Shown one piece after another: positions 53,153-61,201 of a DNA stretch of 64,000 nt (positions within the stretch are counted from its first letter, which is position 1; each line of letters begins with the position of its first letter). The stretch is from NCBI GenBank assembly GCA_041553195.1, contig JBFEJN010000001.1, positions 1 through 64,000 on the forward strand, in the 5' to 3' direction. Under the pieces are notes generated by a model. That model saw only the letters and a program-made list of their open reading frames with translations, was not told the origin of the DNA and searched no databases. Source of the stretch: Sulfonitrofixus sp041553195 (GTDB lineage: Bacteria; Campylobacterota; Campylobacteria; Campylobacterales; Sulfurimonadaceae). The translations under genes were made by a program, and so were the position numbers.

Positions 53153-53704
53153 ATGAAAGTTACTCTCGCACACGTACCACGTATTGCTAACAGAATCGCT
53201 ATCGAACTGAACAAAAGCGGCTTGGTTACAATGACTAAAGGCCTTGAGCCAGTTGCAAAAGAAGCGCAAAAGATCTTTGAAGAGAGTGTTAAAAAAGAGC
53301 ATGCTCTTGAGGAGCGTGTTAACGAGATGCTTGATGACAATGAAGACAACATCGAAGAGATGTTGGCCGATGAACGTCAACTCTTTTTTATGATCAAGAA
53401 AAAACTGGCGCCGGAGTACGGTGTTATCCTTTCGTATGAAGATCGTTACTCGGACATTGCGCATAAGATCCTTGATGAACTCTATGAAGAAGATCTGATT
53501 CACTTTGATGTGACAGAAAATCGCATCAAAAACATCATCTACAATGCGATCACCGGTTACATCGCAAGCAATGATGAGATCGATGATGCTGTTATGGAGA
53601 AGATCCGTTCGTACAAACGCCGAATCATTCCGGGTACGGAAGAGTTTGATATCATTCATGAGAAACTATACAACGAAGAACTACAAAAGAGAGGACTTGC
53701 CTAA
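53153..53704 (+). CDS. DUF507 family protein
   Basis: 183-residue, mainly helical, acidic cytosolic protein matching the DUF507 family found upstream of carA in Campylobacterota. It has KVTLAHVPRIANRIAIELNK at the start, a central DERQLFFMIKKKLAPEYGV segment and a C-terminal IRSYKRRIIPGTEEFDIIHE. Function is unknown. It overlaps the carA start by one base (TAATG), a coupling that suggests co-regulation with pyrimidine/arginine precursor synthesis. -10-like boxes TATTAT (53118) and TATAAT (53133) lie just upstream; the latter would leave almost no leader. Confidence 0.85.
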   Translation: MKVTLAHVPRIANRIAIELNKSGLVTMTKGLEPVAKEAQKIFEESVKKEHALEERVNEMLDDNEDNIEEMLADERQLFFMIKKKLAPEYGVILSYEDRYSDIAHKILDELYEEDLIHFDVTENRIKNIIYNAITGYIASNDEIDDAVMEKIRSYKRRIIPGTEEFDIIHEKLYNEELQKRGLA

Positions 53705-54834
53705 TGAACACTGTTTGGATCTATCTTGAAAACGGGACATTTCTGGAGGCATCATCGTTTGGTGCTGCAACGACGCTGGTTGGTGAGATCGTTTTTAATA
53801 CGTCAATGAGCGGTTATCAGGAAATTATGTCAGACCCTTCGTATGCAGGGCAGTTTGTCACCTTTACGGCACCGGAGATCGGTAATGTGGGTGTCAATGC
53901 TGAAGACATGGAGTCAAAAAAAGCGCATGCAAAAGGAATGATCGTACGTCAGTACCAGGACCGTTATTCAAACTTCCGTGCCGAAGGTTCGCTTTCGGAC
54001 TTTTTGAAAGAACACGGCGTTATGGGTATCTGTAATATCGATACCCGTTACCTTACGAAAATGCTTCGTTCTGAAGGTGCGATGATGATGGTCGCTTCGA
54101 CAGAGATCAGTGACAAAGATGAACTCAAAAAAGTACTGGAGTCGTCACCACGTATTGAAGAGGTCAACTACATTAAAGAGGTCAGTACCAAAGAAAGTTA
54201 TATTCACCAAAGCGGCACCTATGATTCGACAGTCTTTGCGTACAATGATGCGCCTGCTGTTGAAGCAAAGATCGTAGCGATTGACTTTGGTATTAAGCGA
54301 AACATTCTGAATGAACTTACACAAGCGGGTCTCCAAGTCGAAGTGTCGCCAAACAGTTTTGATGCCGATACACTGATCGAACGTGTCAAGAACAAAGAGA
54401 TCGATGGTGTCTTTTTGTCAAACGGACCGGGTGACCCTCTGGTGCTTAAAGAAGAACAGGCTCAGATCAAGAAGCTGATCGCTGCAAAAGTACCGATGTT
54501 CGGTATCTGTCTGGGGCACCAACTGCTTTCGATCTCACACGGCTATGATACCTATAAACTGAAATTCGGTCACCACGGTGGAAACCACCCGGTTAAAAAT
54601 GTTGAAACCGGTATGGTAGAGATCACGGCGCAGAATCATAACTATAATGTTCCAGACAACATTACAGAGATCGCAAAAGTAACCCATACAAATCTTTTTG
54701 ACAACACGATCGAAGGGCTTCGTTACAATGATGCCCCGATCTTTTCTGTTCAACATCACCCGGAATCAAGCCCGGGACCAAAAGAGAGTCGTTACATCTT
54801 CGGCGAATTTTTAAAGCTGGTTAAACAAGCGTAA
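53704..54834 (+). CDS. carA: Carbamoyl-phosphate synthase small (glutaminase) subunit
   Basis: Hydrolyses glutamine to supply ammonia for carbamoyl phosphate, feeding pyrimidines and arginine. 376 residues: N-terminal CPSase_sm_chain domain (EIVFNTSMSGYQEIMSDPSY near residue 26) and a C-terminal class I glutamine amidotransferase with MFGICLGHQLLS near 264 (nucleophile Cys) and FSVQHHPESSPGP near 347 (catalytic His and Glu). carB is not adjacent. Followed by an 8-bp hairpin at 54841-54859 (AGAAGAGA/TCTCTTCT). Confidence 0.96.
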   Translation: MNTVWIYLENGTFLEASSFGAATTLVGEIVFNTSMSGYQEIMSDPSYAGQFVTFTAPEIGNVGVNAEDMESKKAHAKGMIVRQYQDRYSNFRAEGSLSDFLKEHGVMGICNIDTRYLTKMLRSEGAMMMVASTEISDKDELKKVLESSPRIEEVNYIKEVSTKESYIHQSGTYDSTVFAYNDAPAVEAKIVAIDFGIKRNILNELTQAGLQVEVSPNSFDADTLIERVKNKEIDGVFLSNGPGDPLVLKEEQAQIKKLIAAKVPMFGICLGHQLLSISHGYDTYKLKFGHHGGNHPVKNVETGMVEITAQNHNYNVPDNITEIAKVTHTNLFDNTIEGLRYNDAPIFSVQHHPESSPGPKESRYIFGEFLKLVKQA

Positions 54835-54840
54835 CTTTAG

Positions 54841-54859
54841 AGAAGAGATTCTCTCTTCT
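54841..54859. terminator. Weak terminator-like hairpin after carA
   Basis: Perfect 8-bp inverted repeat AGAAGAGA/TCTCTTCT with a 3-nt loop, six bases after the carA stop. The stem is low in GC and no long T run follows, so termination strength is doubtful. Confidence 0.4.
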
Positions 54860-54937
54860 TAACACTAATGTAACACTTCTTTGTTACACTTTTCTCTCAA
54901 AGCGTAAACAAGAACTTTTAACGTATTTAGGACGTCC

Positions 54938-55894
54938 ATGAACGGTATAGAGTTCACAGCCATCATCACCTTCGCACTCCTTGGTTCTATCGGCCACTGC
55001 ATTGGCATGTGCGGAGGATTTATCGTTACCTACACAACTGCAAAAATCAAACCTGAACAAAGTAAACTGAGCCAGTCGACTTATCACATGTTTTATAACC
55101 TTGGACGTGTTGTTACCTATACAGCACTGGGTGCATTGTTTGGGTACTTTGGCTCATTATGGGACATCTCACCGTTGGCACGTGCTATCATGTTTGCAAT
55201 TGCGGGTGTAATGATGATCTTGATGGGGCTCTCCTTTGCAGGGAAATTGAAATTTTTAACCTCTATTGAATACCCGATCACACGTCAGCCCTGGTTTAAG
55301 AAGATCTTTACTTCACAACTCTCGTCAGCCAAGCCAAGCAGCTTTTTTACCCTTGGACTCTTAAACGGGCTCTTCCCATGTGGACTCGTCTATACGATGT
55401 TGGTCACAGCAACAACGACACAGTCCGCACTGTGGGGCGCAATTGTTATGGCCATTTTCGGTATTTTTACGATACCGGCACTCTTTAGTTTTGCCTTTGC
55501 AGTCGGACTCTTTTCACAGACACGATTCCGATCACTGATGATCCAGTTCGCTGCCATTACGATTATTGTTTTTGGGGGCTGGACACTGATGAAAGCCTAC
55601 ATGCAGTTTGACTATTGGAAAAATACGCCGATCGAACAGCAGGCAAAAGATGCGCAGGAAATGGGCAAATGCGGTGCCGGCAAGTGTGGTGCCGGAAAAT
55701 GCGGGATGGGCAAGTGCGGTGCCAGACGTGATACAGTGAAAGATGAACCAGCGCCTAAAGAAGAAGCTATGAAGTGTGGTGCCGGAAAATGTGGAACTCA
55801 ACCTGTGGAAAACAGTAATACTCAATCACTTAAGGAAGAGTCGATGAAATGCGGTGCCGGAAAATGCGGTGCCGGAAAATGTGGTACTAAATAA
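54938..55894 (+). CDS. DsbD_2/TauE-like membrane protein with nine-cysteine KCG-repeat tail
   Basis: 318 residues. The first 220 form a six- to seven-helix membrane domain of the DsbD_2/UreH-like group with GSIGHCIGMCGGF near residue 16 and LLNGLFPCGLVYTML near 141, the paired cysteine motifs of copper- or electron-handling transporters linked to cbb3 oxidase maturation. The tail (242-318) is hydrophilic and carries nine cysteines at residues 245, 250, 255, 260, 280, 285, 305, 310 and 315, each in KCG with GAG or GMG spacers. Such GKCG repeats occur in metal-binding bufferin-type peptides. It directly precedes ccoN, so copper delivery to the oxidase is a reasonable inference. Confidence 0.75.
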   Translation: MNGIEFTAIITFALLGSIGHCIGMCGGFIVTYTTAKIKPEQSKLSQSTYHMFYNLGRVVTYTALGALFGYFGSLWDISPLARAIMFAIAGVMMILMGLSFAGKLKFLTSIEYPITRQPWFKKIFTSQLSSAKPSSFFTLGLLNGLFPCGLVYTMLVTATTTQSALWGAIVMAIFGIFTIPALFSFAFAVGLFSQTRFRSLMIQFAAITIIVFGGWTLMKAYMQFDYWKNTPIEQQAKDAQEMGKCGAGKCGAGKCGMGKCGARRDTVKDEPAPKEEAMKCGAGKCGTQPVENSNTQSLKEESMKCGAGKCGAGKCGTK

Positions 55895-56161
55895 ATAAAT
55901 CTTATTGAACTTGAGGTTTTGTAATTTAGTGCATTAATGTGTACTTTAACCCACAATATGGCTCTTGTGCTCTTCTAATGTGTTTCTTTTTTTCCCATAA
56001 CACTTAATTGCTACTTAAATATATTATATAAATTAGACAACAGTGTAAAACCACCCCTAATTAAGAAATATTAAACATAACTATAGCTATTATCATAACG
56101 TCTAAAAACCCTTTTTTTAAGAATCGGGTTCTTACGCTTTGAATTTATTAGGAGGCTGTAA

Positions 56162-57643
56162 ATGGAAAATCGTCCTTTAGAGTATGATTACACTGTTGCT
56201 AAAATGTTTATGCTAACAACTGTACTACTCGGAATTGTCGGTATGCTGGTCGGTGTTATATTAGCTTGGGAACTTGCATTTCCTGCGGTAAACACGATGC
56301 TTGGTCAAGGTGCAGCGGAGTATACAAACTTCTCTCGTCTTCGTCCGCTTCATACGGATGCGGTTATCTTTGGTTTTACCCTTAGTGGTATTTGGGCTAC
56401 TTGGTACTATGTTGGTCAACGTGTACTTAAAGTATCAATGGCAGAGTCTAAGTTCTTGATGTTCTTAGGAAAACTTCACTTCTGGTTGTACCTTGTTGGT
56501 GTGGCGGCAGTTGTCGTTTCTCTGCTTTTAGGTATTACGACGTCAAAAGAGTATGCTGAATTTGAATGGCCAATCGATATCGCTATCGTTATTGTATGGG
56601 TTATCTGGGGTATGAGTATCTTTGGTCTGATCGGTATGCGCCGTGAAAAATCACTCTACATCTCTATCTGGTACTACATCGCGACTTTCCTTGGTATAGC
56701 TATGCTTTACCTGTTTAACAACATGGAAATTCCTACATACTTCGCTTCTGGCGGAATCGGTGCATGGTATCACTCAGTTTCAATGTACTCAGGTACAAAT
56801 GACGCGTTGGTACAGTGGTGGTATGGTCACAATGCGGTTGCATTCGGTTTCACCGTGCCTATCGTTGCAATGATCTACTACTTCCTTCCAAAAGAGTCTG
56901 GACAAGCGGTTTTCTCATATAAACTGTCTCTACTTTCTTTCTGGGGTCTTATGTTTGTTTACCTTTGGGCCGGTGGTCACCACCTTCTTTTCTCAACGGT
57001 ACCAGACTGGATGCAGACAATGGGTTCAGTATTCTCAGTAGTACTTATTCTTCCATCTTGGGGTTCTGCGATCAACATGCTTCTTACAATGAAGGGTGAG
57101 TGGCAACAGGTAGCAAGTTCACCATTGATCAAGTTCATGGTTCTTGCTTCGACGTTCTACATGTTCTCGACGCTTGAAGGTCCGATCCAGGCGATCAAAT
57201 CTGTTAATGCTATCGCGCACTTTACAGACTGGATCGTTGGTCACGTACATGACGGTGTCCTTGGTTGGGTTGCATTCATGATCATGGCGGCACTTTTCCA
57301 CATGGCTCCACGTGTATTCAAACGTGAGATCTACTCTAAGTCATTGATGAACACACAATTCTGGATTCAGACTCTAGGTGTTGTTCTTTACTTTACTTCT
57401 ATGTGGATCGCGGGTATTACTCAGGGTATGATGTGGCGTGCTCACGATGAATTCGGTAACCTTGCGTACTCATTCATCGATACCGTTACTGTACTTCACC
57501 CATACTACACAATCCGTGCAGTTGGTGGTACGCTTTACCTAATTGGTATGTTCTTGTTCGCTTGGAACATGTACAAAACTATGACTGCGGGTCGTCGTGT
57601 TGAAGAAAATGAACTTCAAAACGCTTCACCTATGGCAGCGTAA
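56162..57643 (+). CDS. ccoN: cbb3-type cytochrome c oxidase catalytic subunit CcoN
   Basis: Haem-copper subunit of the high-affinity terminal oxidase. 493 residues with 12 helices. Metal ligands are seen in LRPLHTDAVIFGF (low-spin haem His) near residue 58, WWYGHNAVAFGFTVPIVAMI near 219 with the copper-site His and the Tyr in the later helix, WAGGHHLLFSTVPDW near 273 (two CuB histidines) and DWIVGHVHDGVLGWVAF near 355 (haem ligands). A perfect GGAGG precedes the ATG. First gene of ccoNOQP after a 267-bp AT-rich spacer. Confidence 0.97.
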   Translation: MENRPLEYDYTVAKMFMLTTVLLGIVGMLVGVILAWELAFPAVNTMLGQGAAEYTNFSRLRPLHTDAVIFGFTLSGIWATWYYVGQRVLKVSMAESKFLMFLGKLHFWLYLVGVAAVVVSLLLGITTSKEYAEFEWPIDIAIVIVWVIWGMSIFGLIGMRREKSLYISIWYYIATFLGIAMLYLFNNMEIPTYFASGGIGAWYHSVSMYSGTNDALVQWWYGHNAVAFGFTVPIVAMIYYFLPKESGQAVFSYKLSLLSFWGLMFVYLWAGGHHLLFSTVPDWMQTMGSVFSVVLILPSWGSAINMLLTMKGEWQQVASSPLIKFMVLASTFYMFSTLEGPIQAIKSVNAIAHFTDWIVGHVHDGVLGWVAFMIMAALFHMAPRVFKREIYSKSLMNTQFWIQTLGVVLYFTSMWIAGITQGMMWRAHDEFGNLAYSFIDTVTVLHPYYTIRAVGGTLYLIGMFLFAWNMYKTMTAGRRVEENELQNASPMAA

Positions 57644-57657
57644 GGAAAGGGGATAAT

Positions 57658-58350
57658 ATGTTTCATTGGTTAGAAAAACACCCATTCTTCTTTGCAGTTG
57701 GTGTATTTGTTACTATCGCGTTTGCCGGTCTTATTGAGATCGTGCCAAACTTTGCACAGGCGTCTCGTCCTGTCATCGGTACAAAACCATACACAACGCT
57801 TGAGTTGGCTGGTCGTCACGTGTATATCAAGAACTCTTGTAATGCATGTCACTCACAGCTTATCCGTCCATTTAAAGCTGAGACAGACCGTTACGGTTCA
57901 TACTCACTAAGTGGTGAGTATGCTTATGACCGTCCATTCCTATGGGGTTCAAAGCGTACAGGTCCAGATTTGCACCGTGTAGGAAACTACCGTACGACAG
58001 ACTGGCACGAAAATCATATGAAAAACCCGGTATCCGTTGTACCTGGTTCCATTATGCCGGCATACCCTTGGTTGTTTGAAAATCAGGCAGACATCGACAC
58101 TGCATACGCAGAACAAGTGACTGTTAAAAATGCTTTTTCTGTTCCTTATAACGAAGAGGTCCCAATGAAAGACGGTTCAAAAGTAACTGTTGCTCTTGCG
58201 GATTCTCTAGATGGTGCTCATGCATCTGCGTTAGAAGAAGCTAAGCTTGTTGCAGCAGATATGAAAGATAAAAGTGTTCAAGATGCTGTTGCCGCTGGTC
58301 AGATTCCTGAGATCGTTGCGCTTATTGCGTATATGAACAGCTTAAAGTAG
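57658..58350 (+). CDS. ccoO: cbb3 oxidase monohaem cytochrome c subunit CcoO
   Basis: 230-residue membrane-anchored cytochrome c that passes electrons to CcoN. N-terminal helix (about 9-27), haem motif CNACH at 61-65, the distal methionine region PGSIMPAYPWLFEN near 125, and GTKPYTTLELAGRHVY typical of FixO before the haem site. Located 14 bases after ccoN; GGGGAT precedes the ATG. Length is normal for Campylobacterota. Confidence 0.96.
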   Translation: MFHWLEKHPFFFAVGVFVTIAFAGLIEIVPNFAQASRPVIGTKPYTTLELAGRHVYIKNSCNACHSQLIRPFKAETDRYGSYSLSGEYAYDRPFLWGSKRTGPDLHRVGNYRTTDWHENHMKNPVSVVPGSIMPAYPWLFENQADIDTAYAEQVTVKNAFSVPYNEEVPMKDGSKVTVALADSLDGAHASALEEAKLVAADMKDKSVQDAVAAGQIPEIVALIAYMNSLK

Positions 58351-58360
58351 AGGGTCAGAA

Positions 58361-58585
58361 GTGGATATTGCAACTTTTCAGGCATACGGTTACTTTTTTA
58401 TCACTGTTTTTATGGTGGTGGCTCTTTATGGGTATATCTACCATCTTTACAGCAAGAAGAAAGATGCTACTGGTATTGATTATGAAGCGTATGGCAATAT
58501 TGCACTAAACGATGACATTACCGACGAACCGGTAAACAAGGTCTCTGATAAAGAGACAAAAAAGGTAGGAGATAAAAATGAATAA
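58361..58585 (+). CDS. ccoQ: cbb3 oxidase small subunit CcoQ
   Basis: 74-residue protein with one membrane helix (about 9-29) and a charged cytoplasmic tail, the CcoQ layout; it stabilises the oxidase complex. The start is GTG at 58361, 10 bases after the ccoO stop, with GAGGG upstream. Its end overlaps the ccoP start by 8 bp. Tail residues KKKDATGIDYEAYGN are similar to other Campylobacterota CcoQ. Confidence 0.85.
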   Translation: MDIATFQAYGYFFITVFMVVALYGYIYHLYSKKKDATGIDYEAYGNIALNDDITDEPVNKVSDKETKKVGDKNE

Positions 58586-59498
58586 GCTTACGCTTGGAGG
58601 AATTATCTTTGCTGTTCTTATGTTGGCACTTACATACTTATCTGTTGGTGGCTCTAAGGGCGGTCTAAATGATGATATCGTTAACATGCTTGCCGTTGCA
58701 GGTGCAATTGCACTTGTAGTTATTTCAGTCTTTGTCGTCATCAAGTATGTACGTCAAATGCAAAATGACACGGCTACAGGTAAGTTGGCTGACGAGAACT
58801 GGGATGGTATCGGTGAATATAAAAATGAATTGCCTGCTGGTTGGGCAATCATTTTCTTAGGTCTGATCGTTTGGGCAATGTGGTATTTTATTGCAGGTTA
58901 CCCTGTTAATGCATACTCTCAAATCGGTGAGTACAATGAAGATACAGCAGCACACAACGCAAAGTTCGAAGCACAATATGCTAACATGGATGATGCAACG
59001 TTGGTAGAGATGGGTGAGTCTGTTTTCCTTGCTGAATGTAAAGTATGTCATGGTCTAACGGCTGATGGTATTGATGGCAAAGCAGCAAACTTGAATGAAC
59101 GTATCTCAAAAGAGAGTGTCATGCATGTTCTTATGAATGGTGCAAACAACTTTAAAACTGATTACCCTGGCGGTATGCCGATGGGTCTGAACTACTCATT
59201 CGCGGATGAGGCAGAGCTGAACAAATTAGTTGACTACGTTGTTGCAGGACTTCCAGAAGGTGATTCTGAAGGTGCGGCACTGTTTGAAAAAGGTACATGT
59301 ACCTCATGTCACGGTGCTAATGGCGAAGGTATGGCATATGCCGGACCGAAGATCAATGGCTATGACATAGCGACTGTATCTGCAGTACTTAAAGATGGTA
59401 AAAAAGGTGCAATTGGTGCAATGCCAGTATTTGCTGACCGTCTTAATGCTAAACAGATCGAAGCAGTTAGTGCATACGTTACTAGCTTAAGTAAATAA
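58578..59498 (+). CDS. ccoP: cbb3 oxidase dihaem cytochrome c subunit CcoP
   Basis: 306 residues with two membrane helices (about 5-24 and 34-57 plus one near 88-107, so possibly three) and two c-type haem domains, CKVCH at 154-158 and CTSCH at 241-245, with distal methionines in GGMPMGLN and IGAMPVFAD. The FixP N-terminal region (ENWDGIGEYKNELPAGWA) is present. It takes electrons from the bc1 complex or soluble cytochromes. Overlaps ccoQ by 8 bp. Confidence 0.96.
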   Translation: MNKLTLGGIIFAVLMLALTYLSVGGSKGGLNDDIVNMLAVAGAIALVVISVFVVIKYVRQMQNDTATGKLADENWDGIGEYKNELPAGWAIIFLGLIVWAMWYFIAGYPVNAYSQIGEYNEDTAAHNAKFEAQYANMDDATLVEMGESVFLAECKVCHGLTADGIDGKAANLNERISKESVMHVLMNGANNFKTDYPGGMPMGLNYSFADEAELNKLVDYVVAGLPEGDSEGAALFEKGTCTSCHGANGEGMAYAGPKINGYDIATVSAVLKDGKKGAIGAMPVFADRLNAKQIEAVSAYVTSLSK

Positions 59499-59508
59499 GG
59501 AGTCCATT

Positions 59509-59718
59509 ATGAATGAAAACAGAGGTTTATTCGTTTTAGATGGTATTACTGGAATGTTAGTGGCAACGGTGTTGCTGCTTACTATTCTTGCAGGTCTTAC
59601 ATGGGCTGCCCTTGGCGCTCAGAACAGAAATGCAAGTAACTTTTACGAGATTAAAGATGCGAGTTCGATCAAGATGATCGATAAAACATCAGGTTCTCAT
59701 CTTGTAGATGTAAAATAA
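59509..59718 (+). CDS. DUF4006 family small membrane protein
   Basis: 69-residue protein with one membrane helix (about 13-35) and a short polar tail. It matches the DUF4006 family that follows ccoP in Campylobacterota. The start NENRGLFVLDGITGMLVATV is characteristic. Function is unknown; a role in cbb3 oxidase assembly or stability is inferred from invariant position. AAGGAG precedes the ATG. Confidence 0.85.
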   Translation: MNENRGLFVLDGITGMLVATVLLLTILAGLTWAALGAQNRNASNFYEIKDASSIKMIDKTSGSHLVDVK

Positions 59719-59728
59719 GGAGTTAATG

Positions 59729-59830
59729 ATGAATCAATATATGGATAAGATTATTACAATCGCGTTGATCATTTCAGCAGCATACACACTGTATGCCGTT
59801 GTCACTCCCAATCACCTGTATATCGGCTAA
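59729..59830 (+). CDS. 33-residue membrane microprotein in the cco operon
   Basis: Very short frame reading MNQYMDKIITIALIISAAYT then LYAVVTPNHLYIG. It is one membrane helix with little else. AAGGAG lies six bases before the ATG at 59729 (an ATG three bases earlier would add one Met), and the gene sits 10 bases after DUF4006 and 10 before the next gene, filling an otherwise unexplained gap in a tight operon. I do not recognise a family; a small cbb3 accessory subunit is plausible. Confidence 0.7.
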   Translation: MNQYMDKIITIALIISAAYTLYAVVTPNHLYIG

Positions 59831-59840
59831 GGTAACTTAG

Positions 59841-60548
59841 TTGAGTAACACACGAGGGCTAGCGGCCCTCATCTTCACACTGCTTTTTTCCACTTCACTT
59901 TTTGCAGAATATCTTTATCAAGACGATGTTGTTCAAAGAGATACTTTTTCTAAAGAGATTAACGATATTGGGCAAGAGTTGTATGAAAAGACAGGGGTTT
60001 CACTCTACCTGGTCATGCTTAGAGATCTGGACGACAATCAGAGTATTGCAGCATATTCATTGGAATTGGCGAAGACACTGCCTCAGCCGGCTGTGGTTGT
60101 AGGATTTGTCGAACTGCAAAAGCAGGTCCAGATTGTTGCATCTCCTTCAAGTATGTATGACGAATTTGACAAAAAGACGATCTTAAGTCCGAATGCATCA
60201 TTTATTGGTGCTGTTGTCAGTTCTATTATGTTCGCCAGAAGTCTTGAGGATGTTAAAGAAGAGATGTCAAGTTATGGGGGCGTTGTACTACCGGTCTTGG
60301 CTGAGCGGGCGAAGGGCAAAGATATTGTCAACAAATATGCAGTGGCCATGTTCAACGGCTACTCAGAAACAGCAGAACAGATCGCTGCAAGCCGCAATGT
60401 CACCCTTGACAATGCTGCCGGCAGTGGCAACCAAATTGCAATCGATGTCATACGTTACATCTTCTACGGTACAATTCTATTCGCCATATTTGGGTACTTC
60501 AGAGGTCGCCGCCGTGCGAAACTAAGAGAAGCACAAGAGGAAAAATAG
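59841..60548 (+). CDS. Membrane protein with TPM-like periplasmic domain
   Basis: 235-residue protein starting at TTG 59841, with a signal peptide (cut near SLFA), a periplasmic alpha/beta domain (about 30-185: DIGQELYEKTGVSLYLVMLR, then VVVGFVELQKQVQIVAS) and one C-terminal membrane helix (about 207-222) followed by a basic cytoplasmic tail. The fold pattern weakly recalls TPM/Psb32-type domains. The gene lies between the cco genes and fixH-like gene and is coupled to the latter by a one-base overlap, so an oxidase-assembly role is possible. Confidence 0.65.
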   Translation: MSNTRGLAALIFTLLFSTSLFAEYLYQDDVVQRDTFSKEINDIGQELYEKTGVSLYLVMLRDLDDNQSIAAYSLELAKTLPQPAVVVGFVELQKQVQIVASPSSMYDEFDKKTILSPNASFIGAVVSSIMFARSLEDVKEEMSSYGGVVLPVLAERAKGKDIVNKYAVAMFNGYSETAEQIAASRNVTLDNAAGSGNQIAIDVIRYIFYGTILFAIFGYFRGRRRAKLREAQEEK

Positions 60549-61057
60549 TGAGTAAAGAGAAAAAAGGCCGCATCTGGCCATATGCTATCGTAGGTTCTAT
60601 AATCTTGATCATTATTGCATCTGCTATGACGGTCGTTGTAGCGGTCAAACATCCTGTAGAAATGAGTGATGCAAACATGCAGAACTATCATGTCTATGAT
60701 AAACATGCGAATTCATTCATCGAAGCAGCTATCGCTTTTGACAAGCAATATAAGATCACGTATGCCAGCAATGCCTTAGACAAAGAGAATGCGGTTGTTG
60801 CATACAAATTAGTCGATGCTAGAGGCAATGCCGTCAACAATGCAAAGCTGGACATAGTACTGACACGTCCAGACAATCATAAGAGTGATATCGTACTGGA
60901 CAAGGCCGATGTGACGGATGGTATCTATACATTCAATGTCGGTAAGCTTCCTTTGGAAGGACGCTGGAATATCATGGCGCATGCTGTAGTCGGTGAATAT
61001 GAACGTTATTTTAATCTCAAAGCCGATACCCGCTATCCAAATGCTTTTGAGTATTAG
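60548..61057 (+). CDS. FixH/CcoH-like cbb3 oxidase assembly protein
   Basis: 169 residues starting at GTG 60548 (TAGTG overlap with the upstream gene). One N-terminal membrane helix (about 11-34) followed by an Ig-like beta-sandwich periplasmic domain (VVAYKLVDARGNAVNNAKLD and ending GRWNIMAHAVVGEYERYFN), the layout of FixH, which supports copper insertion or complex formation in cbb3 oxidases. Sequence is divergent but the position after the cco genes supports the call. Confidence 0.75.
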   Translation: MSKEKKGRIWPYAIVGSIILIIIASAMTVVVAVKHPVEMSDANMQNYHVYDKHANSFIEAAIAFDKQYKITYASNALDKENAVVAYKLVDARGNAVNNAKLDIVLTRPDNHKSDIVLDKADVTDGIYTFNVGKLPLEGRWNIMAHAVVGEYERYFNLKADTRYPNAFEY

Positions 61058-61168
61058 ACTGGTATAGTGCAGTTCATCTGCACGGCATTGCGTTCTCTTA
61101 CTCTTACTTAAACTTACTACCGTTTCCTGCAATATGCCTAAAAATCATTCCTATTTCTCTAAATTGAC

Positions 61169-61174
61169 TATAAT
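61169..61174 (+). promoter_or_regulatory. -10 box for addB
   Basis: Perfect TATAAT 28 bases upstream of the addB ATG. A hairpin GTGCAG-ttcat-CTGCAC lies further upstream (near 61070), after the fixH-like gene. Confidence 0.5.
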
Positions 61175-61201
61175 ACTTTACTCGCAAAAGCAAGGTCCGT
61201 C

